A model generated the notes under the pieces. That model was not told the origin of the DNA and did not search any database. It saw only the letters and a list, made by a program, of their open reading frames with translations. A DNA stretch of 29,368 nt from Pyramidobacter piscolens (GTDB lineage: Bacteria > Synergistota > Synergistia > Synergistales > Dethiosulfovibrionaceae): NCBI GenBank assembly GCA_004558205.1, contig SFDM01000040.1:1-29368 (forward strand), read 5' to 3'. Below, piece by piece: positions 8,350 through 15,791 of this stretch. Every line of letters begins with the position of its first letter. The stretch's first letter is position 1. A program made the translations under genes and the position numbers.

Positions 8350-8633
8350 ATACTATTACCCATCAATATGCTTAATATAAAATTGAAAACCACGTCAAAA
8401 GATTTTAACGCAAAGGACGCAAAGGTTCGCAAAGGAAAACCTTGAAAGACTTTTAGAACCGTAAAATTAATCAAAATATATTAATTTCAATCACGTCAAT
8501 TCGTTTTTTTATTTAAAAAGCAGGTCTTATTTTTCCTTTGTGTCCTTTGCGCCCTTTCTGTTCAGCCTTGCGTTGAAATCCTTTGACTTTGATCTTCGGT
8601 CCTATATTAAGCATGTTAAATGCAAGTTAGTAT
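8350..8633. repeat. Dispersed palindromic repeat, copy 2 (most complete)
   Basis: The fullest copy. Outer ends ATACTA / TAGTAT, then ATGCTTAATATA (8368-8379) matched by TATATTAAGCAT (8603-8614), then GTCAAAAGATTTTAACGC with CGCAAAGGACGCAAAGG matched by CCTTTGTGTCCTTTGCGCCC and GCGTTGAAATCCTTTGAC. The centre is AT-rich. No transposase is encoded, so it resembles a MITE or a large palindromic intergenic element of about 285 bp. Confidence 0.75.
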
Positions 8634-8695
8634 CAGTTCCGCGCCGCTTTCACGGGGTTTCCACCTCCGCCGCCGCGGATCAAAGCCAACATTAA

Positions 8696-8747
8696 GGGAG
8701 TGCCGGACGAAAATGTTCCACGTGGAACATTTTCGTCCGGCACTCCC
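8696..8747. terminator. 52-bp perfect palindrome, probable terminator, with parS at its centre
   Basis: Two 26-base arms are perfectly complementary with no spacer; A/T pairs at 8694-8695 and 8748-8749 extend it to 56 bp. The outer arms are GGGAGTGCCGGACG / CGTCCGGCACTCCC and the core is the ParB site. TTTTT follows on the plus strand and TTAATGTT on the minus strand. It therefore looks like an intrinsic terminator, best on the plus strand, lying 19 bp beyond the ktrA stop. Confidence 0.7.
8714..8729. other. parS-like ParB binding site 3
   Basis: TGTTCCACGTGGAACA, identical to the site at 63-78, at the exact centre of the 52-bp palindrome. Confidence 0.85.
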
Positions 8748-8766
8748 TTTTTCAGCGTTTCGGCTT

Positions 8767-9411
8767 TTATTTGATGAACTTCTGCACGTCCTCGTTGCCG
8801 CCCATGATGACCAGCCGCTGATCCTTGTCGAACCTGTAGTCGGGGTGAGGCAGCGGAGACAGCACGCCGTCCTGCTTCGTCGCCAGGATGGAGATGTGGT
8901 AGTTCGTGCGGATTGCCAGGTCTAGGATGGTCTTGCCGATCCAGCTTTCGGGAGGCGTGATCTCGTAGATGGAATAGTCGGGCGTGAGCTCGATATAGTC
9001 GAAAACGCTGTCGGAACTGTATTTGACTGCGGCCCTCAGCGCCGTCTCCCTTTCGGGATAGATCACGTCGTCGGCGCCGCAGCGCAGCAGGAACTTCACG
9101 TGCACTTCCCTGCTGGCCCGGGCGACGACGTACTTCGCGCCGTAGTCCTTCAGCAGGAACGTGGCCTCCAGAGAGCTCTGGAAATCGTCGCCGATGGCCA
9201 CCACGCAGGTGTCGAAGCTGCCGACCCCGAGGGATTCGATGAACTGCTCGTTGGTGGCGTCGCCGATCTGGGCCTTCGTCGCGAAGGACAGCACCTTGTT
9301 GACGCGCTCCTCGTTCCTGTCCACGGCCAGCACCTCATTTCCAAGCTCGCAGAGCTTGCGGGTCATGTGCTGGCCAAAACGTCCCAGCCCGATAATAAGA
9401 TGGGTCTTCAT
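8767..9411 (-). CDS. ktrA: Potassium uptake regulatory subunit, KtrA/TrkA type
   Basis: A 214-residue cytoplasmic RCK protein that gates the KtrB channel in response to nucleotide. Residues 1-130 form a Rossmann domain: IIGLGRFGQH is the dinucleotide-binding loop, VLAVDRNEERV holds the acidic residue at the end of the second strand, and IGDATNEQFI follows. Residues about 135-214 match an RCK_C domain. At 214 residues it is the single-RCK KtrA form, not the tandem TrkA of about 460. AAGGAGG stands about nine bases before the ATG. It follows ktrB by 18 bp in one operon and ends just before the parS palindrome. Confidence 0.93.
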   Translation of the reverse strand: MKTHLIIGLGRFGQHMTRKLCELGNEVLAVDRNEERVNKVLSFATKAQIGDATNEQFIESLGVGSFDTCVVAIGDDFQSSLEATFLLKDYGAKYVVARASREVHVKFLLRCGADDVIYPERETALRAAVKYSSDSVFDYIELTPDYSIYEITPPESWIGKTILDLAIRTNYHISILATKQDGVLSPLPHPDYRFDKDQRLVIMGGNEDVQKFIK

Positions 9412-9429
9412 ACAAAAAAACCTCCTTTT

Positions 9430-10773
9430 TTATCCCAGGGTGATCTTTCCGAGGGGGAACTGCGACGGCGGCGCGATCTGGCCGTTCGCCAGCGTGTAGA
9501 TCAGCGTCAGAAAACCCGCGCGTCCAAAGTACATCAGCAGGATCAGAATCAGGCGGGAGAAGGCCCCCAGCTGCGGCGTCAATCCCAGCGAGAGCCCCAC
9601 AGTGCCTACTGCCGACGCCGCCTCGAAGAGCGCCGCGTAGAGCGGCACGCCGTCGCTGAAGGCGATCGCCAGAGCGCCGGCCAGCACGAGGAACAGCGCC
9701 GTAAAGAGGACCGACACGGCGCTGAGGATCACGTCGCTCTCCACCCGCCGGTCATAGCACTCCACGGAGTGCAGCCTTTTGAAGGTGGAACGGACGCACA
9801 GGACCAGCAGCGCCGCCGTGGTGGTCTTCACGCCGCCCGCCGTCGATCCCGGCGAACCGCCGATGACCATCAGGATTCCCACGAGCATCAGCGAGGGCCC
9901 CTGCATCAGCGACAGGTCCACCGTGTTAAACCCGGCGGTCCTCGGCGATATGGCCTGGAAAAGGGAGGCAAGCCACTTTTCCTTGGCCGTCATCGCCGAC
10001 CAGGCCGGAAGGCCAAACTCAGCGGCGTAGAAGAAGAGCGTGGGCACGGCGATCAGCAGCAGCGTCGCCGTCAGGACCACCTTGGTCTGAAGCTCGTAGG
10101 CGCGGAATTTCAGCTTTTGGCTGAACAAGTCGTCCCAGACGAAGAAACCGAGGCCGCCGACCACGATTAGCCCGCCCACCGTCAGATTTACCAGCGCGTC
10201 GCCGCCGTAGCCCGTCAGCGAGGCGTAGGGCTGCTGGACCGTCCCCATCAGGTCGAAGCCGGCGTTGCAGAAGGCTGAAACCGAGTGGAACAGCGAGAGC
10301 CAGAGCCCCCGGCCCAGGCCGTAAAGCGGGCAGAAGCGGAAGGCCAGCAGGGCTGTGCCCGCCAGCTCGACGGCCAGCGCCCCCCTGGCGATAAAACGGG
10401 CGAAGCGCACAATCCCACCAGTCTGCTGCACCGAGACGGCTTCCTGCATGACGAAGCGCTCTTTCAGCCCAATGCGCCTCCCCACCGCCACGGAGATGAT
10501 GACGCCGATAGTGGCCACGCCCAGCCCGCCGATCTGGATCAGCAGCAGGATCACGCCGTGGCCGAAGGGCGACCAGAAGGTGGCCGTGTCGCGGACCACC
10601 AGCCCCGTCACACAGGTGGCCGACGTGGCCGTAAATAGCGCGTCCAGGAGGGGCGCCGGCGTTCCCTGGACCGTCGCGCAGGGCAGAAGCAGCAGCAGGG
10701 TCCCCGCCAGGATTTGAAGAAAAAATCCGCCCATAATGATCTTTGCCGGTGTCAGAAGGTATTTTTCGCGCAT
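9430..10773 (-). CDS. ktrB: Potassium uptake channel subunit, KtrB/TrkH family
   Basis: A 447-residue membrane protein of the TrkH/TrkG/KtrB superfamily. Four pore-loop repeats are visible, each with the filter glycine: TSATCVTGLVV (about residues 50-60), SAFCNAGFDL, SPRTAGFNTV and AVGTVGLSLG. Eight or more hydrophobic helices surround them. Length fits KtrB. It begins MREKYLLTPAKII with AAGGAG seven bases upstream and is transcribed ahead of ktrA, which supplies the cytoplasmic gating ring. The pair would import potassium, probably sodium-dependent as in other Ktr systems. Confidence 0.93.
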   Translation of the reverse strand: MREKYLLTPAKIIMGGFFLQILAGTLLLLLPCATVQGTPAPLLDALFTATSATCVTGLVVRDTATFWSPFGHGVILLLIQIGGLGVATIGVIISVAVGRRIGLKERFVMQEAVSVQQTGGIVRFARFIARGALAVELAGTALLAFRFCPLYGLGRGLWLSLFHSVSAFCNAGFDLMGTVQQPYASLTGYGGDALVNLTVGGLIVVGGLGFFVWDDLFSQKLKFRAYELQTKVVLTATLLLIAVPTLFFYAAEFGLPAWSAMTAKEKWLASLFQAISPRTAGFNTVDLSLMQGPSLMLVGILMVIGGSPGSTAGGVKTTTAALLVLCVRSTFKRLHSVECYDRRVESDVILSAVSVLFTALFLVLAGALAIAFSDGVPLYAALFEAASAVGTVGLSLGLTPQLGAFSRLILILLMYFGRAGFLTLIYTLANGQIAPPSQFPLGKITLG

Positions 10774-10892
10774 CCTTTTTCTCCTTTTCGCCCTCCCCTT
10801 GATTCTCCCAGAACTCTTGGATTGAAAGAGAGGGGCAAAAAAGATGTTATCACACCGGCTCCTTTCATGGAAGGTTTTCGGTCTAAGCTTCT

Positions 10893-10921
10893 TCGAATCT
10901 GTACCTTTTTTATGTTATAAT
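10893..10921 (+). promoter_or_regulatory. Extended -10 promoter of the autotransporter gene
   Basis: TGT directly before TATAAT (10916-10921) gives an extended -10. TTCGAA lies 17 bp upstream as a weak -35. The leader to the ATG at 11029 is about 100 nt. Confidence 0.6.
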
Positions 10922-11028
10922 TGTAAAAAGAAACCGTGACAAATTTCAGGAAGCGCGCGTCACGTGCCGGCCGATACCGGGTTTAGAGGAACTATGGCAG
11001 ATCTCACCCTTGAAAGGAGATACAAACC

Positions 11029-14000
11029 ATGTCGCCGCAATACGAAAAAAGAAAAAGCGCCCGGAGGGCAATCGTTTTCGGCCTGGCGCTGATCGGCGCG
11101 GGCTCGCTTTTATGGAACTCGCCGGCCCAGGCGGAAGTTCTCCCAACTGTATTCGATTGGCGGGTTTCTACAGCGCCTGCCAATATGGTAGGAAAGATTC
11201 TCAATCAAGGCGCCTACGGCGCATGCTGGACCTTCGGCGCTATGGCCTCCTACGAGTCCAGCTGGGTAAAGCAGATGGCTGAGAACGGGACCCCCGTCAG
11301 CGCCCATCCTTTCTTCTCCGAACGTTACCACGCCTGGACCGCCTATGCCCATCCTTCGGAGGAACCCAACGACACGGCGCCTCTGCATGACAAGAGCAAA
11401 TTAGAGCGGAACAAGGATCCGGTTTATGACCAGGGCGGCTATCCTTTTACAAGCGTCCACACCATGGTCGTCAACGGCGTCGTTTCCTCCGCCCAGTGCG
11501 CCTATCGGCAAAAAGACATGGAGCCCGTTCCCAAGCGGCTGACGCCCGACGGCACGCTCCACGACATGTACGGCTTCGCCAAAGACAACAAGGGCAGCGT
11601 AAATTCCAGAGAGGACCTGCGAAAAAGGGTCAAGGAACTCATCAAAGATTACGGCGCGGTTCTCGCCCATTACGACTACGCTGAAGCCGGTACCATCGGC
11701 AGCGAAATTTACAACAAAGCAGTTCCGAAGGAGCCCGAGCCTCACGCCATTGCCCTGGTGGGGTGGGACGACGATTATGAGTTTCAAAACTTTAAAGGTC
11801 CCGACGGCAAAAAAATCTATGGCGCCTGGATCCTGCGCAACAGCTGGGGAACAGACTACGGCGACAACGGCTACTACTACGTCTCCTACAAGGACGTCAC
11901 TCTGAACGACGTCTATTTCCTGAACGCCGAACTCGACAGCGGGCGCTACACCATCGCCGACGGCAATTTCGGCTGGACCGGCGACCGCTCAGCCTACCAG
12001 TACCCCTTCAATGACTGCCAGATCTCCGTGGCCAGCGCCAACCGGGCGGCGGACAACGAGATGGTCAAGGCCCTGTCCTTCTACACCAGCAACCCCGGCA
12101 TGAACTACACCGTCACCATCCGCTCCGGCTCCACCCCAGGCGCGGGGCAGGTCCTGGTCGAGCAGTCGGGAACCTTCGGCGCGGACGGAGACGGCACTTC
12201 CAAATGGGAGGGCTGGCGCACCGTGGACCTGAAGTCCTTCGTCTTCCTGCCCAAGGACAAAGCCTACGTCGTGGAGATCACCACGCAGAATCCCGACACA
12301 AAAATCATGGCTGGAAGCTACTTTGCCATCGTCAGCACGACGATCCCGGGCGACGCCCTTTTGAACAGGACCTATATCTACAACCCCGAGACGGGAACGT
12401 GGGCCGACGTGGCGGTCATCGGCAGAACCTGGAATGAAGGTGACCCCCAAAACTACGCGGCCGACATCATGGTCCGCGCCAAGGAATCAAACGGGGCCAA
12501 CGGCGGCGACTTCACCGTGGGCTGGCTGGACGACGGGGGCGCGGGCGGCAGTGAGATTTATCTCGGCGCGGCCGACGAACTCTACGGCGCCGACGCGCTG
12601 AGCGCCGACCGCCGCACCCTGTCCAACATGACCGTGAGCCTCGGCAAAGACGTCGCGAACGTCTACGCCGGCTCGATCACCGGCGAGGGCGGCGTCACCA
12701 AAAACGGCCCGGGCTTCCTGGCGCTGAACGGCCAAAACACCTACAGCGGCGACACCATCGTCGAGGCCGGCTCGCTGTCCGTCAATGGCTCCCTTGAATC
12801 GGCCGTGACCGTCGAGCAGGGCGCGACGCTCCAAGGCAGCGGCGTCATCAGGAACTCCGTGACCAACCGCGGCTCCGTAGCCCCCGGCAACTCCATCGGC
12901 ACTCTGACCGTGGAGGGAAGCTACACCCAGGACGCCACTGGCATTCTGCAACTCGAAGGCGACTTCGAGGGCGGCGACAAACTGAAAGTCACGGGGACGG
13001 CCTCGCTGAACGGCATGGTTTATTACAAGCCCGAAGGCTATTTCGCCAACGGCAAAAACACCCTCAAACTGGAAAACTTCATTGAGGCCGATACTCTGAG
13101 CTTTGGCGAAAACTTCGTCGTTTCAGGCGATTTCCTTGAGTTGTGGTCCATGGAGCTCAGCCCCCTGGAAGCGGAAAGCGGCGCCACCGACCTGGTATAT
13201 CTAGCCGTCCGCGCGCCCCATGTTTACAGCGCCATAGCCGCCACTCCCGGCGGGCTTGCCGCTGGGAAGGCCCTTGACAACGCCGTACTGGAGGAACTGA
13301 CCGACGACGCCGCCGAGCTGCTCGGCGAGATCGACTTCGCCGAAAACGAAGCCATCGCCGCAAAGATGTTCGACCAGCTCCATCCCGAAGACTACGACAT
13401 ACTGCTCTACTCCGCCCTGGCCAACAACCAGAGACTGTCGGGCATGATCTCGGACCGCATGACCGGTTCCAGCGCCCCCTCGGGACAGCTCTGGAACTGG
13501 TACTTCCAGCCCTTCGGCGCCACAGCGCGCCAAAACGGCTGGTCGGGCTACGGCGGCTACAAGAGCCAGAGCTCCGGCGTCCTGATCGGCGGCGACAAGC
13601 GCCGCGGCAATTGGACCTGGGGCGTCCACGGCGGATTCATCCACGACGGCGCCAGCGTCTACTCGCCCTCCTACCTGAGCTCCAACAGCGACGGCGGATT
13701 CATCGGCGTCCAGGCAAAACACGCCAAGGACCCCGAGAAGGGACTTTTCTTCTACGGCCTGGCTCGTGCCGGTTGGGACCGCTACGAAACCTCCCGCAGC
13801 GTGAGCGTCGGCGACTACGAGCGCATCAACGGCGCCAAGTGGACTGGTTTCAGCGGCGCCGTGGAGATCGGTGCAGGCTGGAACAGCAAGAAAGGCTCCG
13901 CCACGCTGACCCCCGTGGCCGCGCTGAACTACGCCGTCGTCACCCGCCCCTCGGTGACCGAAAGCTGCTCCGCGGGCAACGGCAGTGCCCTGAACCTCAA

Positions 14001-14337
14001 CTCAACCAAGTATGAGTCCCTGAGAAGCAGCCTAGGCGTGAAGGCGAATTTCGCCGGCGGCACGCTGAACAACGGGACCACCTATTCCGTCCACGTCTCG
14101 GCGCTGTGGCATCACGAGTTCCTCGACAGAAGCCACGATTACGGCTGGGTCCTCATCGGCGGCAGGACGAGCAGCACGTGGCGCGGTAACGCCGGCAGCG
14201 ACAGCGTGGCTCTGGCGCTGGGGGCCGAGTTCGGCAGCACCGAAAAGTTCAGCGTTCGCGCCGCTGTCGGCACCGAAGTCTTCCGCTCCGGCTACAGCGA
14301 CTTCGGCGGATCTCTCAGATTTGAGTGGAAGTTCTAA
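11029..14337 (+). CDS. Autotransporter with papain-like (C1) cysteine peptidase passenger
   Basis: A 1102-residue secreted protein. Order: signal peptide with basic start and cleavage near PAQA-E (about residue 35); a papain-family domain at about 38-300, with oxyanion Gln60 and nucleophile Cys66 in NQGAYGACWTFG, His239 in EPHAIALVGWDDD and Asn271 in ILRNSWGTDYGDNGYYYVSY; a beta-rich domain at about 310-490 resembling the lectin-like domain that follows bacterial C1 peptidases; a passenger-associated repeat at about 545-640 (GGVTKNGPGFLALNGQNTYS...GSVAPGNSIGTLTV); and an autotransporter barrel over the last 300 residues ending in FEWKF. No inhibitory propeptide separates signal and catalytic domain. 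All catalytic residues are present, so an active surface or released peptidase is likely. GAAAGGAGA precedes the ATG by about 8 bases. Confidence 0.92.
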   Translation: MSPQYEKRKSARRAIVFGLALIGAGSLLWNSPAQAEVLPTVFDWRVSTAPANMVGKILNQGAYGACWTFGAMASYESSWVKQMAENGTPVSAHPFFSERYHAWTAYAHPSEEPNDTAPLHDKSKLERNKDPVYDQGGYPFTSVHTMVVNGVVSSAQCAYRQKDMEPVPKRLTPDGTLHDMYGFAKDNKGSVNSREDLRKRVKELIKDYGAVLAHYDYAEAGTIGSEIYNKAVPKEPEPHAIALVGWDDDYEFQNFKGPDGKKIYGAWILRNSWGTDYGDNGYYYVSYKDVTLNDVYFLNAELDSGRYTIADGNFGWTGDRSAYQYPFNDCQISVASANRAADNEMVKALSFYTSNPGMNYTVTIRSGSTPGAGQVLVEQSGTFGADGDGTSKWEGWRTVDLKSFVFLPKDKAYVVEITTQNPDTKIMAGSYFAIVSTTIPGDALLNRTYIYNPETGTWADVAVIGRTWNEGDPQNYAADIMVRAKESNGANGGDFTVGWLDDGGAGGSEIYLGAADELYGADALSADRRTLSNMTVSLGKDVANVYAGSITGEGGVTKNGPGFLALNGQNTYSGDTIVEAGSLSVNGSLESAVTVEQGATLQGSGVIRNSVTNRGSVAPGNSIGTLTVEGSYTQDATGILQLEGDFEGGDKLKVTGTASLNGMVYYKPEGYFANGKNTLKLENFIEADTLSFGENFVVSGDFLELWSMELSPLEAESGATDLVYLAVRAPHVYSAIAATPGGLAAGKALDNAVLEELTDDAAELLGEIDFAENEAIAAKMFDQLHPEDYDILLYSALANNQRLSGMISDRMTGSSAPSGQLWNWYFQPFGATARQNGWSGYGGYKSQSSGVLIGGDKRRGNWTWGVHGGFIHDGASVYSPSYLSSNSDGGFIGVQAKHAKDPEKGLFFYGLARAGWDRYETSRSVSVGDYERINGAKWTGFSGAVEIGAGWNSKKGSATLTPVAALNYAVVTRPSVTESCSAGNGSALNLNSTKYESLRSSLGVKANFAGGTLNNGTTYSVHVSALWHHEFLDRSHDYGWVLIGGRTSSTWRGNAGSDSVALALGAEFGSTEKFSVRAAVGTEVFRSGYSDFGGSLRFEWKF

Positions 14338-14385
14338 AAAAGCTGGCGGAAAGACCAAGTTCAAGATGTCCAGGGCAAACTGGTT

Positions 14386-14411
14386 CACTTACGGCCCACA
14401 CTTACGGCCCA
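14386..14411 (+). repeat. 13-bp tandem duplication
   Basis: CACTTACGGCCCA occurs twice head to tail, about 50 bp after the autotransporter stop. Probably a simple slippage duplication. Confidence 0.7.
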
Positions 14412-14417
14412 ATTGAG

Positions 14418-14460
14418 GCAAAAAACACAAACGCCGTTTCCCTTTACGGGAAACGGCGTT
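14418..14460 (-). terminator. Minus-strand intrinsic terminator of the small membrane peptide
   Basis: A perfect 13-bp stem (AACGCCGTTTCCC / GGGAAACGGCGTT at 14430-14442 and 14448-14460) with a 5-nt loop. On the minus strand it is followed by TGTGTTTTTTG. It ends the minus-strand transcript that carries the 44-residue peptide. The plus strand lacks a T run. Confidence 0.75.
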
Positions 14461-14470
14461 GTGGTATAAT
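14443..14470 (+). promoter_or_regulatory. Promoter of the candidate antisense RNA
   Basis: TGG-TATAAT (TATAAT at 14465-14470) is an extended -10. TTTACG at 14443-14448 lies 16 bp upstream as a -35. It overlaps the terminator hairpin of the opposite transcript, a compact arrangement. Transcription would begin near 14477. Confidence 0.6.
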
Positions 14471-14476
14471 TTGGAC

Positions 14477-14692
14477 GCAAGGGACGGTTGCCCTAAGGGA
14501 AAACAACCCGTCCCGACAGCCCGCCGACTGGGTGGTGAGACTCAGTCAGCGCCATCTTTCACTGATGGTTACAGGCTGAGTAACGTGAAAACGAGAACAT
14601 AGGTCCGGGATGATTGGATTGCCGTCCATATCACCCACAGAATCAGAGCTGCTAAGAAAGCAAGCGTCAACGCTTTCAGGCGGCTCTTTTTT
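14477..14692 (+). ncRNA. Candidate antisense RNA (type I antitoxin-like)
   Basis: Predicted RNA of about 216 nt between the extended -10 promoter and a strong terminator. Its 5' end folds into GGGACGG/CCGTCCC (14481-14487 with 14508-14514) around an inner CCC-TAA-GGG hairpin. Its 3' part is complementary to about 124 nt of the small membrane peptide gene on the other strand. It has no convincing reading frame. By position it resembles RatA (txpA) or SR4 (bsrG), antitoxin RNAs that pair with the 3' part of a toxin mRNA. The assignment rests on layout only. Confidence 0.5.
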
Positions 14693-14703
14693 CGTACCGT
14701 CAT
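14569..14703 (-). CDS. 44-residue single-pass membrane peptide, candidate type I toxin
   Basis: The frame starts MTVRKKSRLKALTLAFLAAL and ends FTLLSL. It has a strongly basic N-terminus (RKKSRLK), then one hydrophobic helix of about 17 residues, a polar break QSSR and a second short hydrophobic end. GGGAGGTG lies 5-6 bases before the ATG, an excellent ribosome binding site, but it is complementary to ACCTCCC 17-23 bases further upstream in the leader. Size, charge and topology match Hok, Ldr or BsrG-type toxins. No sequence homologue is recognised. The gene has its own AT-rich promoter region, a structured leader and a terminator, and is overlapped by a convergent RNA. It could instead be an ordinary small membrane protein or the N-terminal remnant of a larger one. 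Confidence 0.6.
   Translation of the reverse strand: MTVRKKSRLKALTLAFLAALILWVIWTAIQSSRTYVLVFTLLSL
14645..14692 (+). terminator. Plus-strand intrinsic terminator inside the peptide gene
   Basis: AGAGCTGC pairs with GCGGCTCT (one G-U pair) and GAAAGC with GCTTTC, separated by a small internal loop. This gives a 14-bp stem followed immediately by TTTTTT. A terminator this good on the antisense strand of a coding region is unlikely by chance and marks the end of the antisense RNA. Confidence 0.75.
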
Positions 14704-14824
14704 CGGTTCACCTCCCTTCGTTGCGCAGTGCCGGGAGGTTTCCCACAAAGTGCGGCGGCTCCCCGGCGTTCCGCCCGGAGCCCTTCTGAGCGACCTTGTG
14801 ATCGCCTGACGCTATTTTATCATA
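14704..14824 (-). promoter_or_regulatory. Promoter and structured leader of the small membrane peptide
   Basis: On the minus strand TATGAT (14819-14824) in an AT-rich stretch is a possible -10, with only a weak -35 (TATTTA). The leader of about 108 nt folds into a 7-bp outer stem (plus-strand CACAAAG 14744-14750 with CCTTGTG 14794-14800) enclosing a GGCTCC/GGAGCC hairpin (14757-14782). A second stem, ACCTCCC/GGGAGGT (14710-14716 with 14733-14739), covers the ribosome binding site. I could not match it to a known riboswitch. Sequestered translation starts are typical of type I toxins. Confidence 0.5.
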
Positions 14825-14857
14825 TATTTAAAAATAATCGGTAAATAACGTCCCCGC

Positions 14858-14895
14858 AAAAAAAGTGGTCTCCTCATCAAGGAGACCACTTTTTT
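14858..14895. terminator. Bidirectional intrinsic terminator
   Basis: AGTGGTCTCC / GGAGACCACT form a 10-bp stem with a 7-nt loop, flanked by an A run on the left and a T run on the right. It terminates the DUF4198 gene on the minus strand and could stop plus-strand readthrough. Confidence 0.85.
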
Positions 14896-14932
14896 GCGAG
14901 GCCGGAAAGGCCTTTGAGACTCTTTTTTCGGG

Positions 14933-15676
14933 CTAATCCTCTTCGGCAGGGTAAATGGTAAAGCTGAGGCTGCTGAAGACCTTGTCGCGCGTCGCCTTAG
15001 CCGTAGGGCTGCCGTAGTTGTGGGTAAGCTCGATGCCAATCACGTTGACGCTGCCGTTGGCCACGGGGACAGTGACTTTACCCTCAGCGTCAGCCTTGAC
15101 GAATACCGTGTGGTGGTTGATCACGTCGGGAATCACCTCCACGCCGGCCATAGGCTGGCCATCATGGAGCACCTGGACCGTCAGGGGATCGCCCACGTTC
15201 AGCTTTGTGGGGTCGGTCATGGGGACGATCTGGAAGGGGATACCCTCGATGGCTTTGACCTCTTTTACGGACTTGAGGTAGTTCACACTGTACTTCACGG
15301 CGTGAGTGCCGATTGTGGCGCCCTCCACCTGATCCATGGGGGCGTTGTGCCACTTGCCGTCCTTCCCGTTGCTCCAATAGCCGTAGTCGAACTCCACGGC
15401 CACGACGGCCACGTCCTCGGCGGGTTTGATGGTGATATGATCGCCGCCGTCGATGGGCTTGACCTCCACCTTGTTATACTCGGCGTCATACCCCTGCAGA
15501 GCCGTCACCGCCTTGGGGTCGTAGGCGTTGTCCTTGAACCCCTCGCCCAAAACGAGCTGCGTCCTGTCCAGGCGGCTGGCGAACCACACGCCGTGCGCCT
15601 GTCCCTGCCGCGCCATGCCGAGAGCGATCATGACCGCGCCCAGAATCAAGCCCAACAAAAAAATTCTTCCTTTCAT
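14933..15676 (-). CDS. DUF4198 family periplasmic protein
   Basis: A 247-residue exported protein. The signal peptide spans about residues 1-27, followed by AHGVWFASR, the AH..W start typical of DUF4198 proteins. The mature part is beta-rich. The last 90 residues (VGDPLTVQVLHDGQPMAGVEVIPDV...TVFVKADAEGKVTVPV) form the Ig or transthyretin-like module usual at the C-terminus. DUF4198 genes are often found with nickel, cobalt or TonB-dependent uptake systems, and a metal-related role is inferred from that; no transporter is adjacent here. GAGAGGTG precedes the ATG by about 7 bases. A palindromic operator lies in its leader, so expression is probably repressor-controlled. Confidence 0.82.
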   Translation of the reverse strand: MKGRIFLLGLILGAVMIALGMARQGQAHGVWFASRLDRTQLVLGEGFKDNAYDPKAVTALQGYDAEYNKVEVKPIDGGDHITIKPAEDVAVVAVEFDYGYWSNGKDGKWHNAPMDQVEGATIGTHAVKYSVNYLKSVKEVKAIEGIPFQIVPMTDPTKLNVGDPLTVQVLHDGQPMAGVEVIPDVINHHTVFVKADAEGKVTVPVANGSVNVIGIELTHNYGSPTAKATRDKVFSSLSFTIYPAEED

Positions 15677-15702
15677 CGGTATACACCTCTCTTATGCAAT
15701 TT

Positions 15703-15722
15703 TTCATTCCCCAGGGAATGAA
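15703..15722 (-). promoter_or_regulatory. Palindromic operator upstream of the DUF4198 gene
   Basis: TTCATTCCCCAGGGAATGAA is a 20-bp inverted repeat, perfect except for the central CA. It sits 5-24 bases after the predicted transcription start and 27 bp before the ATG, the usual place for a repressor operator. It matches no Fur, NikR or Zur box that I know. Confidence 0.55.
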
Positions 15723-15733
15723 CTCTACATATC

Positions 15734-15760
15734 ATTATATCTTGGAATTTCGAAAACAAA
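15734..15760 (-). promoter_or_regulatory. Promoter of the DUF4198 gene
   Basis: On the minus strand a consensus TATAAT (15734-15739) precedes the operator. The region 16-17 bases upstream reads CTTTTGT, a poor -35, so an activator may be needed. Confidence 0.5.
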
Positions 15761-15773
15761 AGCCTTGTGCAAG

Positions 15774-15791
15774 TTAGTTATATTTAACTAA
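15774..15791. promoter_or_regulatory. 18-bp inverted repeat upstream of the DUF4198 promoter
   Basis: TTAGTTA-TATT-TAACTAA, perfect 7-bp arms, about 35 bp upstream of the -10 box. Possible activator site. Confidence 0.35.

Noticed and set aside
8394..8587. CGCAAAGG repeats as a CRISPR array
   Set aside because: The repeats are short, irregular and mirrored rather than direct, without uniform spacers, and no cas genes are present.
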